From JAGGSN01 sp965603725 (GTDB taxonomy: Bacteria; Zixibacteria; MSB-5A5; UBA10806; 4484-95), in assembly GCA_965603725.1 (NCBI GenBank), contig CBFDEC010000010.1, positions 1-64,000 on the forward strand: a stretch of 64,000 nucleotides of DNA, read 5' to 3'. Below the pieces are notes generated by a model. The model made no database searches and had not been told where the DNA came from. It worked only from the letters and a program-made list of their open reading frames with translations. Positions 8,103-16,203 of the stretch are shown piece after piece. Numbering within the stretch: the stretch's first letter is position 1; each line of letters starts with the position of its first letter. A program made the position numbers and the translations under genes.

Positions 8103-8798
8103 TTAGATACCCAGAAGATGACGGACTTGTTTAAATCCATCACTTATTATCTGCCAGTATAGCGGCATCTTATCAGGAGAAATTGCCATTGTTGCCGCTA
8201 TGTTTATAAAAGTAGCTTTAGCGATATTACGCCAGTCCCTGATATTTTGACGTTTGGCGGATTCGACAAGATAATCTAAGTGATTATCAATATGCTTATT
8301 ATGGGCGTTGTCTAAAACAAAACTTTCAGTTAATTTATTCTTTATGTAGCCAAGTTGAGCTTCGATGTTTTTCACATCTTCATATGAGAATTTATCCTCG
8401 CCATCACTGTCAAAATCAACACCAATCGTGGGTTTATACTTTTCTAAATCTGCCCATAAATCAGGTTCGGATATTTCTATCTTTAATACAGAGAGCCATT
8501 TTTCAAATATTTTAATTGCATCTTTCCAAGCTAGGTAATCATCATCAATGTGTGTGGTTTTTTGAAAAAATCCAGGTGAAAATTGAGGTTTAAAATGAGT
8601 TCCATCGGTGTTGAATATGAAATAATGCTCTTGCCTGCAAGTGATTTTTGAACAAATATATTCAGATACCATTCCTAAAGAATTGCCAATTTTATATTCC
8701 ACATTTCCCCGTGTGAACTCATTAGGATTAAGGTCATTCTCGGATATAATTTTATAAATAACATTCTTCTGATTCTTTAATAAACTTTGATCAATCAT
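8103..8798 (-). CDS. Hypothetical protein, 231 aa
   Basis: I do not recognise this protein. It is soluble-looking and acidic, with no signal peptide or membrane segment; a W-K-D-A-I-K-I-F-E-K-W-L helix and a C-terminal half rich in amphipathic helices are visible. ATG 8798 follows a GGGG-type ribosome site; a GTG at 8804 is the alternative. It is more AT-rich than the heptose genes upstream of it, which suggests later arrival. It follows rfaE2 by about 35 nt on the same strand and may share its transcript. Confidence 0.55.
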   Translation of the reverse strand: MIDQSLLKNQKNVIYKIISENDLNPNEFTRGNVEYKIGNSLGMVSEYICSKITCRQEHYFIFNTDGTHFKPQFSPGFFQKTTHIDDDYLAWKDAIKIFEKWLSVLKIEISEPDLWADLEKYKPTIGVDFDSDGEDKFSYEDVKNIEAQLGYIKNKLTESFVLDNAHNKHIDNHLDYLVESAKRQNIRDWRNIAKATFINIAATMAISPDKMPLYWQIISDGFKQVRHLLGI

Positions 8799-8834
8799 TG
8801 TCACCCCTAAATATTATATTATTTTCCTTTTCAC

Positions 8835-9299
8835 TTACTCCAACCGCCTTATCAGTCTGCTTGTCGATCTGCCCTTTATCAGCGGAATCGTAACCACCTT
8901 TCCTCCAGCCTTCTTTACCTCCTTTGCGCCGACTATCTCATCAGGCCTGTAATCACCGCCTTTCACGAGAATGTCAGGGAGAAGTTTCGCAATCAGAGCC
9001 TTTGGCGTGAGCGCGCCAAAAGAGGTGACATAATCGACCATATCCAGATGAGAAATAATATAAGCTCTGTCTTTTAATTTAACCACAGGTCGGCCTTTGC
9101 CTTTCAGCTTAGCGACAGACTTATCGGCGTTAAGCCCGACTATGAGAATATCGCCAAGCTTTTTTGTTCTGGCAAGGTATTCAACATGCCCGCGATGCAG
9201 AATATCGAAACAGCCGTTTGTGAAAACAACGGTTTGCTTCTTGTGGCGGCAAGCCCGCCTGATTTTAAGCGCTTCGGTTTGAGATATTATTTTCCCCAT
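8835..9299 (-). CDS. rfaE2: D-glycero-beta-D-manno-heptose 1-phosphate adenylyltransferase
   Basis: 154-residue cytidylyltransferase-fold enzyme matching the C-terminal domain of HldE. T-N-G-C-F-D-I-L-H-R-G-H (28-38) carries the HxGH nucleotide-binding motif. It transfers AMP to heptose 1-phosphate, giving ADP-heptose for the LPS inner core. The kinase gene rfaE1 lies 37 nt upstream on the same strand, so the bifunctional E. coli HldE is here two proteins. An I-K-G-R-S-T-S-like segment near the C-terminus is the usual second nucleotide-binding loop. Confidence 0.92.
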   Translation of the reverse strand: MGKIISQTEALKIRRACRHKKQTVVFTNGCFDILHRGHVEYLARTKKLGDILIVGLNADKSVAKLKGKGRPVVKLKDRAYIISHLDMVDYVTSFGALTPKALIAKLLPDILVKGGDYRPDEIVGAKEVKKAGGKVVTIPLIKGRSTSRLIRRLE

Positions 9300-9336
9300 C
9301 GATTTACTATCCCAACCAATTTATATGTATGTGGAG

Positions 9337-10338
9337 CTATACATATGCCAGCATCAACTTTTTTAACCTGTCTTTGTTTACCTGGGCGGTGCCGACCTCG
9401 GCAACCACCTCGCCGGCGGCGATATTAGCGATAAAAGCCGCTTCCTTGAGAGTTGCCCCTGATGCAACTGCCATTGTCAGAGCAGAAATTACCGTATCTC
9501 CGGCGCCCGTGACATCATAGACTTTGCGCGCCAATGCCGGTATTCTTGTTAATGATCGCCGGCCACGATCTGATATGCCGTTCTCAAACAGCGCCATTCC
9601 CTTTTCGCCGAGAGTAATGAGCAATGATCTGGCTTTCAGCCTGTCGAGAACCTGCCAGCCGACCTCCTCCAGAGTTGCAACATCTGTGATCTTCTTGCCT
9701 GCAACAAATCCGGCTTCGTGATGGTTAGGCGTAATGGTTGAAACATAGCGGTAATTAAAGAAGTGGCTTTCCTTGGGGTCGACAGCGATAAAGATATTCT
9801 TTTTGTTGCAGTCGGAAATTAATTTTTCAAGAAGTGTCTTATTAATCACTCCTTTGCCGTAGTCGGATATTATCACAGCGGATATATCGTTGAGAGCTTT
9901 ACCCAGATAATCCATTAATTTATTGTTAAGCCGCTTCGAAATCTCATCCGTTTTTTCACGGTCGGCTCTGACTACCTGCTGATTATGAGCGATAATCCTG
10001 GTTTTTACCGTGGTTGGGCGTTTGCGGTCAGTGAAAACGCCATCGGCAGAAAAACCGCGGGCAGTCAACTCCGCTTTTAGAGTAGCGGCAAAGTTGTCCT
10101 TTCCTACAACGCCGGCCAGCGCCGGCTGTCCACCCAGGGCGGCGATGTTATTGGCAACATTGGCGGCGCCGCCAAGCAGATGCTCCTCGCGGCTGACCTC
10201 CACAATCGGTACCGGGGCCTCCGGTGATATCCGTGATACGGTTCCCCAAAGGTAGCGGTCGAGCATTATATCGCCGATAATCAAGATGCGGCGGTTGTCG
10301 AATTGCTTGAACAGCTTTTCAAGTCTTGACTTATTCAT
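9337..10338 (-). CDS. rfaE1: D-glycero-beta-D-manno-heptose-7-phosphate kinase
   Basis: PfkB/ribokinase-family kinase of about 333 residues that phosphorylates heptose 7-phosphate at C1. The N-terminal pattern I-L-I-I-G-D-I-M-L-D-R-Y-L-W-G and P-E-A-P-V-P-I-V is typical of HldE, as are the G-G-A-A-N-V-A-N-N loop and the C-terminal D-V-T-G-A-G-D-T-V anion hole with the catalytic Asp. The frame is open back to an ATG at 10434, adding 32 residues of low-complexity basic sequence; I prefer ATG 10338 by comparison with family length. It is divergent from the DUF3467 gene and forms an operon with rfaE2. Confidence 0.92.
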   Translation of the reverse strand: MNKSRLEKLFKQFDNRRILIIGDIMLDRYLWGTVSRISPEAPVPIVEVSREEHLLGGAANVANNIAALGGQPALAGVVGKDNFAATLKAELTARGFSADGVFTDRKRPTTVKTRIIAHNQQVVRADREKTDEISKRLNNKLMDYLGKALNDISAVIISDYGKGVINKTLLEKLISDCNKKNIFIAVDPKESHFFNYRYVSTITPNHHEAGFVAGKKITDVATLEEVGWQVLDRLKARSLLITLGEKGMALFENGISDRGRRSLTRIPALARKVYDVTGAGDTVISALTMAVASGATLKEAAFIANIAAGEVVAEVGTAQVNKDRLKKLMLAYV

Positions 10339-10526
10339 TTTAAATGGAACTGAAGGCTTTTTGATCTCAAAAGCTCCTTTATTGGGAATTTGATTTGATA
10401 AAACATTGTTATGTTTAGCCTTTTTCCTTGACATAGCGCATCATTATATTACAATAGCTATGCTTAAGCAAGCTAAATTAAGGAATTAGAGGGGCAGTTG
10501 ATACTAAAGTTGACAGGAGGAAACGA

Positions 10527-10820
10527 ATGGATAAAAAACAGCAACGTAAAATCAATGTTGAGCTCGGTGAGAAAGAATCCGAGGGGATATATTCCAATCT
10601 GGCGCTTATCGCCTTATCGCCCCAGGAGTTTGTTCTCGATTTTGCCAGGATTATGCCCGGTCGGGATAAGGCAAAAGTGTACAGCCGTATTGTCATGACG
10701 CCGGGTCATGCCAAGATGTTTTTAAAAGCGTTAGATGATAACATTAAAAAATATGAAAACCAGTTCGGACAAATTAAAATTTTGGGACAGGACGAAAAAA
10801 ACATAGGATTTAAACATTAA
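10527..10820 (+). CDS. DUF3467-family protein
   Basis: 97 residues matching the DUF3467 pattern: an N-terminal strand, then G-I-Y-S-N-L-A-L-I-A-L-S-P-Q-E-F-V-L-D-F-A and a C-terminal M-T-P-G-H-A-K-M-F-L-K-A-L-D-D-N-I-K-K-Y-E. The function of this family is unknown. The gene has an AGGAGG site and is followed after 1 nt by the GH57 branching-enzyme gene, so they are co-transcribed. Confidence 0.75.
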   Translation: MDKKQQRKINVELGEKESEGIYSNLALIALSPQEFVLDFARIMPGRDKAKVYSRIVMTPGHAKMFLKALDDNIKKYENQFGQIKILGQDEKNIGFKH

Positions 10821-10821
10821 T

Positions 10822-12534
10822 ATGAATGGATATTTTAGCTTAGTACTGCATGCTCATCTGCCCTATGTGCTGGGTCACGGGCGATGGCCTCATGGAACCG
10901 ACTGGCTTAATGAGGCGACTGCTGAAACATATATACCGATGTTGAATGCCATTAATGATCTGGCAGGCGAGGGAATTAAGGCCGGCATAACTATCGGAAT
11001 CTCACCGGTTTTGTGTGAGCAGTTAAACCACACGATTTTCATTGAGGAATTTTCTTCTTACCTTAAGCAGAAAATTGACGCCGCCGAAAACGATCTGGTC
11101 GAGTTCAACAAGTTCGATCAGAAAGAATACCTGCCCCTGGCGGAGATGTGGCGTGATCAATACCGTTCAATAAAACAGTCGTATGAGCGTTATGGCAAAA
11201 ACCTGGTGAACGAATTTCGCCGGCTTCAGGACAGCGGCCATATAGAGATAATGACCTGCGGCGCCACTCACAGCTACTTAGCTTTGCTTTCGCAAGACAC
11301 CTCATGTCAGGCTCAGGTTAAACAGGCGGTATCATCGTATGAAAGACACTTTGGACGCAAGCCGCGCGGCATCTGGCTGCCCGAATGCGCCTACAGGCCG
11401 GCATACCCCTGGTCTCCGCCGGTTGAGGTGGAAGGATTAAAAGGTCCCTATAATCGCAAAGGTTTGGAGGAGTTCCTTTCAGAAAACGAATTGGAATATT
11501 TTGTCGTCGATTCAGCCACGTTAAAAGGCGGCAAAGCGATTGGCGTGTATGTCGACCGGTTCGAGGCGTTGAAAACGCTCTGGGGACAGTTCGAAAAAGA
11601 GTTTAAACCCCGTGAGGAAGAACCTGAAAAGACTCCCCAGGAGGTTTATATCGCCGGTTCACGCGAGGGGCGCGCGCCGGTGGCAGTATTCACCCGCGAC
11701 CCGGAAACAGGTTTGCAGGTTTGGTCAGGCGAATGGGGCTATCCCGGGGATGGCAACTATCTCGATTTCCACAAAAAACGTTTCCCCGGCGGACATCGCT
11801 ACTGGAAAATCACCTCTCCCAAAGCCGACTTGGCCGATAAGGAAATCTACAACCCTGAATATGCCCTGGCAAGGATACCGGAAAATGCAAGTCACTTTGC
11901 CGAGATGATTAAGAACATTCTGGGCAATTATCGTAAAGAGAACGGCAAACCCGGTATAGTCTGCGCTCCCTATGATGCTGAACTGTTCGGGCACTGGTGG
12001 TTCGAGGGGCCATTATTCATCAAAGAGGTCATAAAAAAGCTTGCTAAAGAGCCGGAATACGACAGTCTCACCTGTTCGGCTTATAAGGATATCGCCAATC
12101 CCAACAAAGTAATCAGCCTGCCTGAAGGCTCATGGGGCGAGGGCGGTTATCACTATATCTGGCTGAATGAAAACACAAGCTGGACCTGGAAACATATCTA
12201 CGAGTTTGAAATCCAGATGCAGGAAATCGCCAATAAGTGCCTTGAATCAAACAACCCGGAACTCATCGATATCGGCAAACAGGCCGCTCGTGAATTCATG
12301 TTGTTGTCGGCCTCCGATTGGCAATTTCTAATCTCGACCTGGGCGGCGCGTGATTACGCCGAGCTCAGACTCGACCGGCATTTCAATTACTTTAGAAAGC
12401 TGGTTGAGATGATTGAAAATTATAACGACAGTCTCTCCGCCGGCGAAGCGGAATTCCTGCAGGATTTAAAAATACAGGACGACCTGTTCCCGGATATCGA
12501 CCTGGAATGGTTTGCCCGGGTGGAGTTTCCGTAG
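10822..12534 (+). CDS. GH57-family 1,4-alpha-glucan branching enzyme
   Basis: 570 residues, close to the usual size of bacterial GH57 branching enzymes. Conserved region 1 is H-A-H-L-P-Y-V (10-16). Region 3 is G-I-W-L-P-E-C-A-Y, with the likely nucleophile Glu188. Region 4 is A-P-Y-D-A-E-L-F-G-H-W-W-F-E-G, with the likely acid/base Asp385. A C-terminal helical DUF1957-like part (L-S-A-S-D-W-Q-F-L) follows. The enzyme introduces alpha-1,6 branches into glycogen. No glycogen synthase is next to it. It is coupled to DUF3467. Its stop is TAG within TAGGTTG, the same word that opens the family A hairpins. Confidence 0.9.
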   Translation: MNGYFSLVLHAHLPYVLGHGRWPHGTDWLNEATAETYIPMLNAINDLAGEGIKAGITIGISPVLCEQLNHTIFIEEFSSYLKQKIDAAENDLVEFNKFDQKEYLPLAEMWRDQYRSIKQSYERYGKNLVNEFRRLQDSGHIEIMTCGATHSYLALLSQDTSCQAQVKQAVSSYERHFGRKPRGIWLPECAYRPAYPWSPPVEVEGLKGPYNRKGLEEFLSENELEYFVVDSATLKGGKAIGVYVDRFEALKTLWGQFEKEFKPREEEPEKTPQEVYIAGSREGRAPVAVFTRDPETGLQVWSGEWGYPGDGNYLDFHKKRFPGGHRYWKITSPKADLADKEIYNPEYALARIPENASHFAEMIKNILGNYRKENGKPGIVCAPYDAELFGHWWFEGPLFIKEVIKKLAKEPEYDSLTCSAYKDIANPNKVISLPEGSWGEGGYHYIWLNENTSWTWKHIYEFEIQMQEIANKCLESNNPELIDIGKQAAREFMLLSASDWQFLISTWAARDYAELRLDRHFNYFRKLVEMIENYNDSLSAGEAEFLQDLKIQDDLFPDIDLEWFARVEFP

Positions 12535-12579
12535 GTTGTTTACGTGCACCTGTAATTCATAAACGGTGAAATAATCTTC

Positions 12580-12607
12580 GTGGGCGGCACACGTCCCCGT
12601 GTGCCCC
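12580..12607 (+). repeat. Dispersed 28-bp repeat, family B copy 1
   Basis: GGGCGGCACACG leads into CGTGTGCCCC. An identical copy lies at 17529-17556 and a one-mismatch copy on the minus strand at 62055-62082. The core GGCACACG/CGTGTGCC is palindromic. Confidence 0.85.
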
Positions 12608-12659
12608 TTTGTGATATTAGTAACCCATGAAAAAAACTGTAATTTCCTAAAAATAATCC

Positions 12660-12687
12660 TTGACATTTTCTGAAAACATCCTAAAAT
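12660..12687 (+). promoter_or_regulatory. Sigma-70 promoter of the AsnRS-like gene
   Basis: TTGACA (12660-12665) and TAAAAT (12682-12687) are spaced by 16 nt. A start near 12694 leaves a leader of about 284 nt before the ATG at 12978. Confidence 0.6.
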
Positions 12688-12808
12688 AGCGAAGATTTTT
12701 GACCGGATATCTGGAGATTTGAAAACAGAAAGAATGAGACTGCGACAGAAACAGATAAAATCAAAACAGCCATTGTTAAGAAATTTCAGGTTATTGGATG
12801 AACCTCTC

Positions 12809-12834
12809 CCCCGGCAGTATTGTCGGGGTTTTTT
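12809..12834 (+). terminator. Intrinsic terminator T1 in leader
   Basis: CCCCGGCA (12809-12816) pairs with TGTCGGGG (12821-12828), followed by six T. Confidence 0.8.
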
Positions 12835-12903
12835 GTATCATGAAGGAAATCTCGACGATCTTCTTCGAGGGGTCGATTCAATGGCTTTGGGTAAAGCCAT
12901 TTT

Positions 12904-12932
12904 CCCCGGCATTATTGTCGGGGATTTTTTTT
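12904..12932 (+). terminator. Intrinsic terminator T2 in leader
   Basis: CCCCGGCA (12904-12911) pairs with TGTCGGGG (12916-12923), followed by A and eight T. The stem is identical to T1; only the loop differs (GTAT against TTAT). Confidence 0.8.
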
Positions 12933-12977
12933 GCCCGGAATGTTCACTAATCCCATTAACAACTAAAAAAAGGAGAA

Positions 12978-14015
12978 ATGATGAGACACAAAGAGGTGCT
13001 CAACGGACACATGAAAGATTTGACCTGCATCCGGGCCATAGCGCTTTCGGCTATCCGGAAATGGTTTGACGAGAACGGTTATATCGAGGTCATCCCCCCG
13101 ACTCTGACCGGGGCAACAGGCTCCTGCGAGTGGTTTCCCAACGCCATCGGTATTGAGATGGTTGACGAGTTGGGCAACCCGCGCCAGGTTTTTCTCCGCC
13201 AGACAGCCCAGCTTCATCTTGAGCCGATGACCGTGGTTCATAACCGGGTTTATACTATCGGCCAGTCATATCGCTATGAGCGCCAGGTAACCAGCCGTCA
13301 CCTCTGGGGATTTACACTGATCGAATTCGAGGGGCGTGATTTCGGGCTGGATGGACTTATGGACCAACTTGAGTCACTGTTTAAAACCTGCTTTCAGGCG
13401 GTATTAGACAAAAGCGGCAATGGCTGCCGGGCAAATCTTGCCAGTTATACCGACCGGCCTTTTTCGAGGCTTACCTATGAGGATGCCATCAATGTGCTGC
13501 GCGATAATGGCGTTACTATCCGTTATGGCGAGGATTTTACCAGCCATGATGAGCAGATACTGGTGAGCCTAACCGGCGGAGCGCCCCTGTTTCTCACTGA
13601 ATATCCATCGGATCCCCGGCCCAGGCAAGGAGGCGTTATTAAATTTTTCTCAATGAAGCGCAAGAAGAATAATGGCAATGATTCTGGCTGCTGCAACGAA
13701 CATTCCGAGGTCACCGATTGCTGTGACCTGCTTTTGCCGAATGTCGGCGAAACAGTTGGCGGCGCTGTTCGAGTCGGCAACCCTCAAACAATCAGAAAGC
13801 AGTTTAAAGAGTCATTGATGTATGAACATATTAAACAGATTGGCCTTGACCCGGAGAAGGAATTCAACTGGTATTTCGAGACGATTCTGGATGACAACAC
13901 ACAATCGGCGGGATGCGGAATCGGTTTCGAACGGCTAATACAATTTATAATGCAGGCTCAATCGATCAAGGATTGCATAGAATTTCCACGGAGTCCTGAT
14001 TTTGTGACACCTTGA
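12978..14015 (+). CDS. AsnRS-like class II synthetase core without anticodon domain (AS-AR-like)
   Basis: 345-residue class II aaRS catalytic domain. Motif 2 is Y-R-Y-E (98-101) with R-H-L-W-G-F-T-L-I-E-F-E, and motif 3 is G-C-G-I-G-F-E-R-L (312-320). The order and spacing match AsnRS/AspRS, but the roughly 100-residue N-terminal OB-fold that binds the anticodon is absent. Such proteins include archaeal AS-AR, an ammonia-dependent asparagine synthetase derived from AsnRS, so free amino-acid activation is more likely than tRNA charging. Odd features are an S-C-E-W-F-P-N insertion near 49 and a Cys-rich stretch (S-G-C-C-N-E and D-C-C-D) near 230-255. AGGAG lies 4 nt before the ATG. Transcription may be controlled by the tandem-terminator leader. 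Confidence 0.75.
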   Translation: MMRHKEVLNGHMKDLTCIRAIALSAIRKWFDENGYIEVIPPTLTGATGSCEWFPNAIGIEMVDELGNPRQVFLRQTAQLHLEPMTVVHNRVYTIGQSYRYERQVTSRHLWGFTLIEFEGRDFGLDGLMDQLESLFKTCFQAVLDKSGNGCRANLASYTDRPFSRLTYEDAINVLRDNGVTIRYGEDFTSHDEQILVSLTGGAPLFLTEYPSDPRPRQGGVIKFFSMKRKKNNGNDSGCCNEHSEVTDCCDLLLPNVGETVGGAVRVGNPQTIRKQFKESLMYEHIKQIGLDPEKEFNWYFETILDDNTQSAGCGIGFERLIQFIMQAQSIKDCIEFPRSPDFVTP

Positions 14016-14062
14016 GGTATTACGTGGGCGGCATTATGTTGATTACATAATACATCCAAAGC

Positions 14063-14088
14063 AAAAAGGCGGCTCGTATTGAGCCGCC
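14063..14088 (-). terminator. Intrinsic terminator of the 584-aa repeat-protein gene
   Basis: Read on the minus strand, GGCGGCTC pairs with GAGCCGCC and is followed by five T. It lies between two convergent genes, 35 nt past the stop of the minus-strand gene. Confidence 0.8.
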
Positions 14089-14123
14089 TGATGCCATGGT
14101 TACAAACAGAGGAATTTTATATA

Positions 14124-15878
14124 TTAATCTTTAACTTTACTTACAGTGATACCCCAGTTGATCGGGTCTCTGGGTTTGGCGGCATTCCAATCGTTGAACG
14201 AGTGCGAGCCATCGGTGATATAATAGACTTCATAAGTTCCCGGGTCGAGGATAATCTCATCATTAAATAAACGATTTTTACGGGCTCCGCCGGCCGGTTC
14301 GGTGTTGCGCCAGTTCATTTCCCAGACAGCTCTGTCGGTGCGGTCATCGACAATCCAGCCGTAATCGTACATCTCATCGCGGTCTCCCTCGCCGATGGCA
14401 TAGATATGAACGCGGGTTTGCTTATCGAGAGTAAATTTATCACGCTGTTTTTCATGATCACGCACCATTACCATTTTCACCAGGATATCTGAATTCTGTG
14501 TAATATCAGTTCTGGAGAGCTTTTTAAGATCGCCTTTTTTGAAACCCGAACCTGGATATATTGCCAGACCCCAGGCATCCGGATCGAATGGCGGGGAATC
14601 GTTCCAGTCACGGTAGGAGTGTGAATCGTCCGTCATATAATAGGCGATATATTCGCCTGCCGGAAAAGTTATGTCGCCGTCAAACAGCCTGTTTTTACGG
14701 GCGCCGCCGGCGTGTTCAGTATTGTGTTTGGTCATCTCCCAAACCATCTGACCGGTTGCGGCATCCTGTATCCAGCCGTAATCGGCAAACTCGCGTCCGC
14801 TGGAAGGATATTCCCCCAGGGCATAGATTCGCAGCGTGGTCTTTTTAGTCAGTTTAAATGGCTGGTCAAGAAAGCGGTCGTCACGTACGCTGGTTAAATC
14901 AATAAGCATCTCGCCCTTGCCCGGCGGTTCGAAAGTATGATACTTCGAGCGATCGAAATCTTTTGCCGGTAAAATCGTAATCCCCCAGTTTAGCGGATCA
15001 TATGGCGGGTTGGCGTTAAATCCCTCATAGGAATGCGAATCATCAGTGACAAAGTACAGAAGATAGTCGCCTTTTTCCAGTTTGATTTCATCATCAAACA
15101 TACGGTTTTTCTGATTTCCGCCTGCCTTCTCAACGTTCCAGCGGTCAATCTCCCAGACCCGTTCACGAGTATCGGCCTTGATTATCCAGCCATAGTCGAC
15201 CGGCGAGCGATACCCTTTGGGAAATTCAAAAATTGAGTAAATCCGGAGACTCATCGGCTTATCAAGAGTAAAACCCTCCTGAATATACTCAGAATCGCCG
15301 AGCTTATTGTATCTTGACAACGCTCCGGGCAAATCACCGGTGACATCAAACTGCTTGACATCATCACCGGATATTTCGTCGGATGAGAGTTTGACATAAC
15401 ATTCATCAAGATAATCTTCAAATTCATCATCCCGATCCCGGTTGAAAATATCACCCAGAATCTCGAAAAAATCACCGGTGCCGCGAATTGATATGTTCGA
15501 AAACATATAGCTGCCGGAATACATATAAAGCTCATATTTGCCTTTTTCAAAATCAATATCAGCTTCCTCTTTGCGCAATACACGAATCCGGCGGACTTTA
15601 TCTGTATGTCTATCTTTCATTACCCATACAGGTTGGCGGGTCTCATGATCGATTATCCAGGCGTATACATTCAAATCATCACGATATCGCAATTTCATCC
15701 CTACCGCTTCAATATTGATATTGCCTGATTTTTTTAACTCAAAACCAATAACCTCGATATCATCAAGATCCGGTTTTTCGATGATTACCAGTGTTTCTGC
15801 ACAGGCAGGCAGACTCACCATTATCATAGCCAAAAAAGCTGTAATTGCCGCTATTTTTTTCTTTGATTGCTTCTTCAT
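14124..15878 (-). CDS. Exported protein with repeated beta domains
   Basis: About 584 residues with an N-terminal signal ending near L-P-A-C-A-E; cleavage after ACA, or acylation of the Cys, are both possible. A divergent first unit (about 30-160) is followed by three similar units of roughly 120 residues. Each unit runs F-T-L-D-K then Y-x-I-x-E, D-Y-G-W-I, then A-G-G-x-x-K-N-R-L-F, and ends D-S-H-S-Y/F, P-P-x-D-P and W-G-I/L. The repeats suggest an extracellular or periplasmic beta-sandwich array that might bind ligands; I know no name for them. ATG 15878 with a GGGAGATGAGG site is preferred over 15905. It stands alone between terminator and upstream intergenic region. Confidence 0.7.
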   Translation of the reverse strand: MKKQSKKKIAAITAFLAMIMVSLPACAETLVIIEKPDLDDIEVIGFELKKSGNINIEAVGMKLRYRDDLNVYAWIIDHETRQPVWVMKDRHTDKVRRIRVLRKEEADIDFEKGKYELYMYSGSYMFSNISIRGTGDFFEILGDIFNRDRDDEFEDYLDECYVKLSSDEISGDDVKQFDVTGDLPGALSRYNKLGDSEYIQEGFTLDKPMSLRIYSIFEFPKGYRSPVDYGWIIKADTRERVWEIDRWNVEKAGGNQKNRMFDDEIKLEKGDYLLYFVTDDSHSYEGFNANPPYDPLNWGITILPAKDFDRSKYHTFEPPGKGEMLIDLTSVRDDRFLDQPFKLTKKTTLRIYALGEYPSSGREFADYGWIQDAATGQMVWEMTKHNTEHAGGARKNRLFDGDITFPAGEYIAYYMTDDSHSYRDWNDSPPFDPDAWGLAIYPGSGFKKGDLKKLSRTDITQNSDILVKMVMVRDHEKQRDKFTLDKQTRVHIYAIGEGDRDEMYDYGWIVDDRTDRAVWEMNWRNTEPAGGARKNRLFNDEIILDPGTYEVYYITDGSHSFNDWNAAKPRDPINWGITVSKVKD

Positions 15879-16203
15879 GACCTCATCTCCCGTTGAGGTT
15901 TGCATTTATTATCTTTGCCTATACTAACATACGAAAACTGATGATAATTTGTTGCGCTTTTTATGTTTGTACTCGGTTTAATGAATAATACTCCAGCGCT
16001 TGTTAATGAACGCCCAGCGAAATCGCCTCAAGCCTATGTGTATCAAGAGATTATTCTGTTCCATATAAATTCTCCTGAATGAGAAGGTGACAATGCCTGA
16101 TTGCTGATAGTTAATAAGTCCGACTCTGAAAATTCCTTGTCAATGCCCATATTACATAATATACTTAGCCGCTGGTAAGATTAATTTAATAAAGGAGCAT
16201 GAA
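15879..16203. other. Divergent intergenic region
   Basis: The 325 bases between the repeat protein and the MscS gene contain no supported gene. They must hold both promoters, but no clear -35/-10 pair stands out. An AGGAG (about 16194-16198) precedes the MscS start. Confidence 0.4.

Larger units (their letters stand above)
12694..12977 (+). promoter_or_regulatory. Long leader with tandem terminators (candidate attenuator)
   Basis: The leader between promoter and gene holds two near-identical terminator hairpins and, between them, a smaller hairpin GGCTTT/AAAGCC (about 12882-12898). Unless read-through is controlled, the downstream gene would be poorly transcribed, which suggests attenuation. 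I see no T-box sequence. A 36-codon frame (ATG at 12839) covers the second hairpin and could be a leader peptide, but it has no run of Asn codons. Confidence 0.45.

Noticed and set aside
12839..12949. 36-codon leader peptide
   Set aside because: No ribosome site and no run of relevant codons; kept only as a possibility in the leader entry.
12719..13069. Frame of 116 codons through the leader
   Set aside because: Runs through both terminators into the AsnRS-like gene with no family features.
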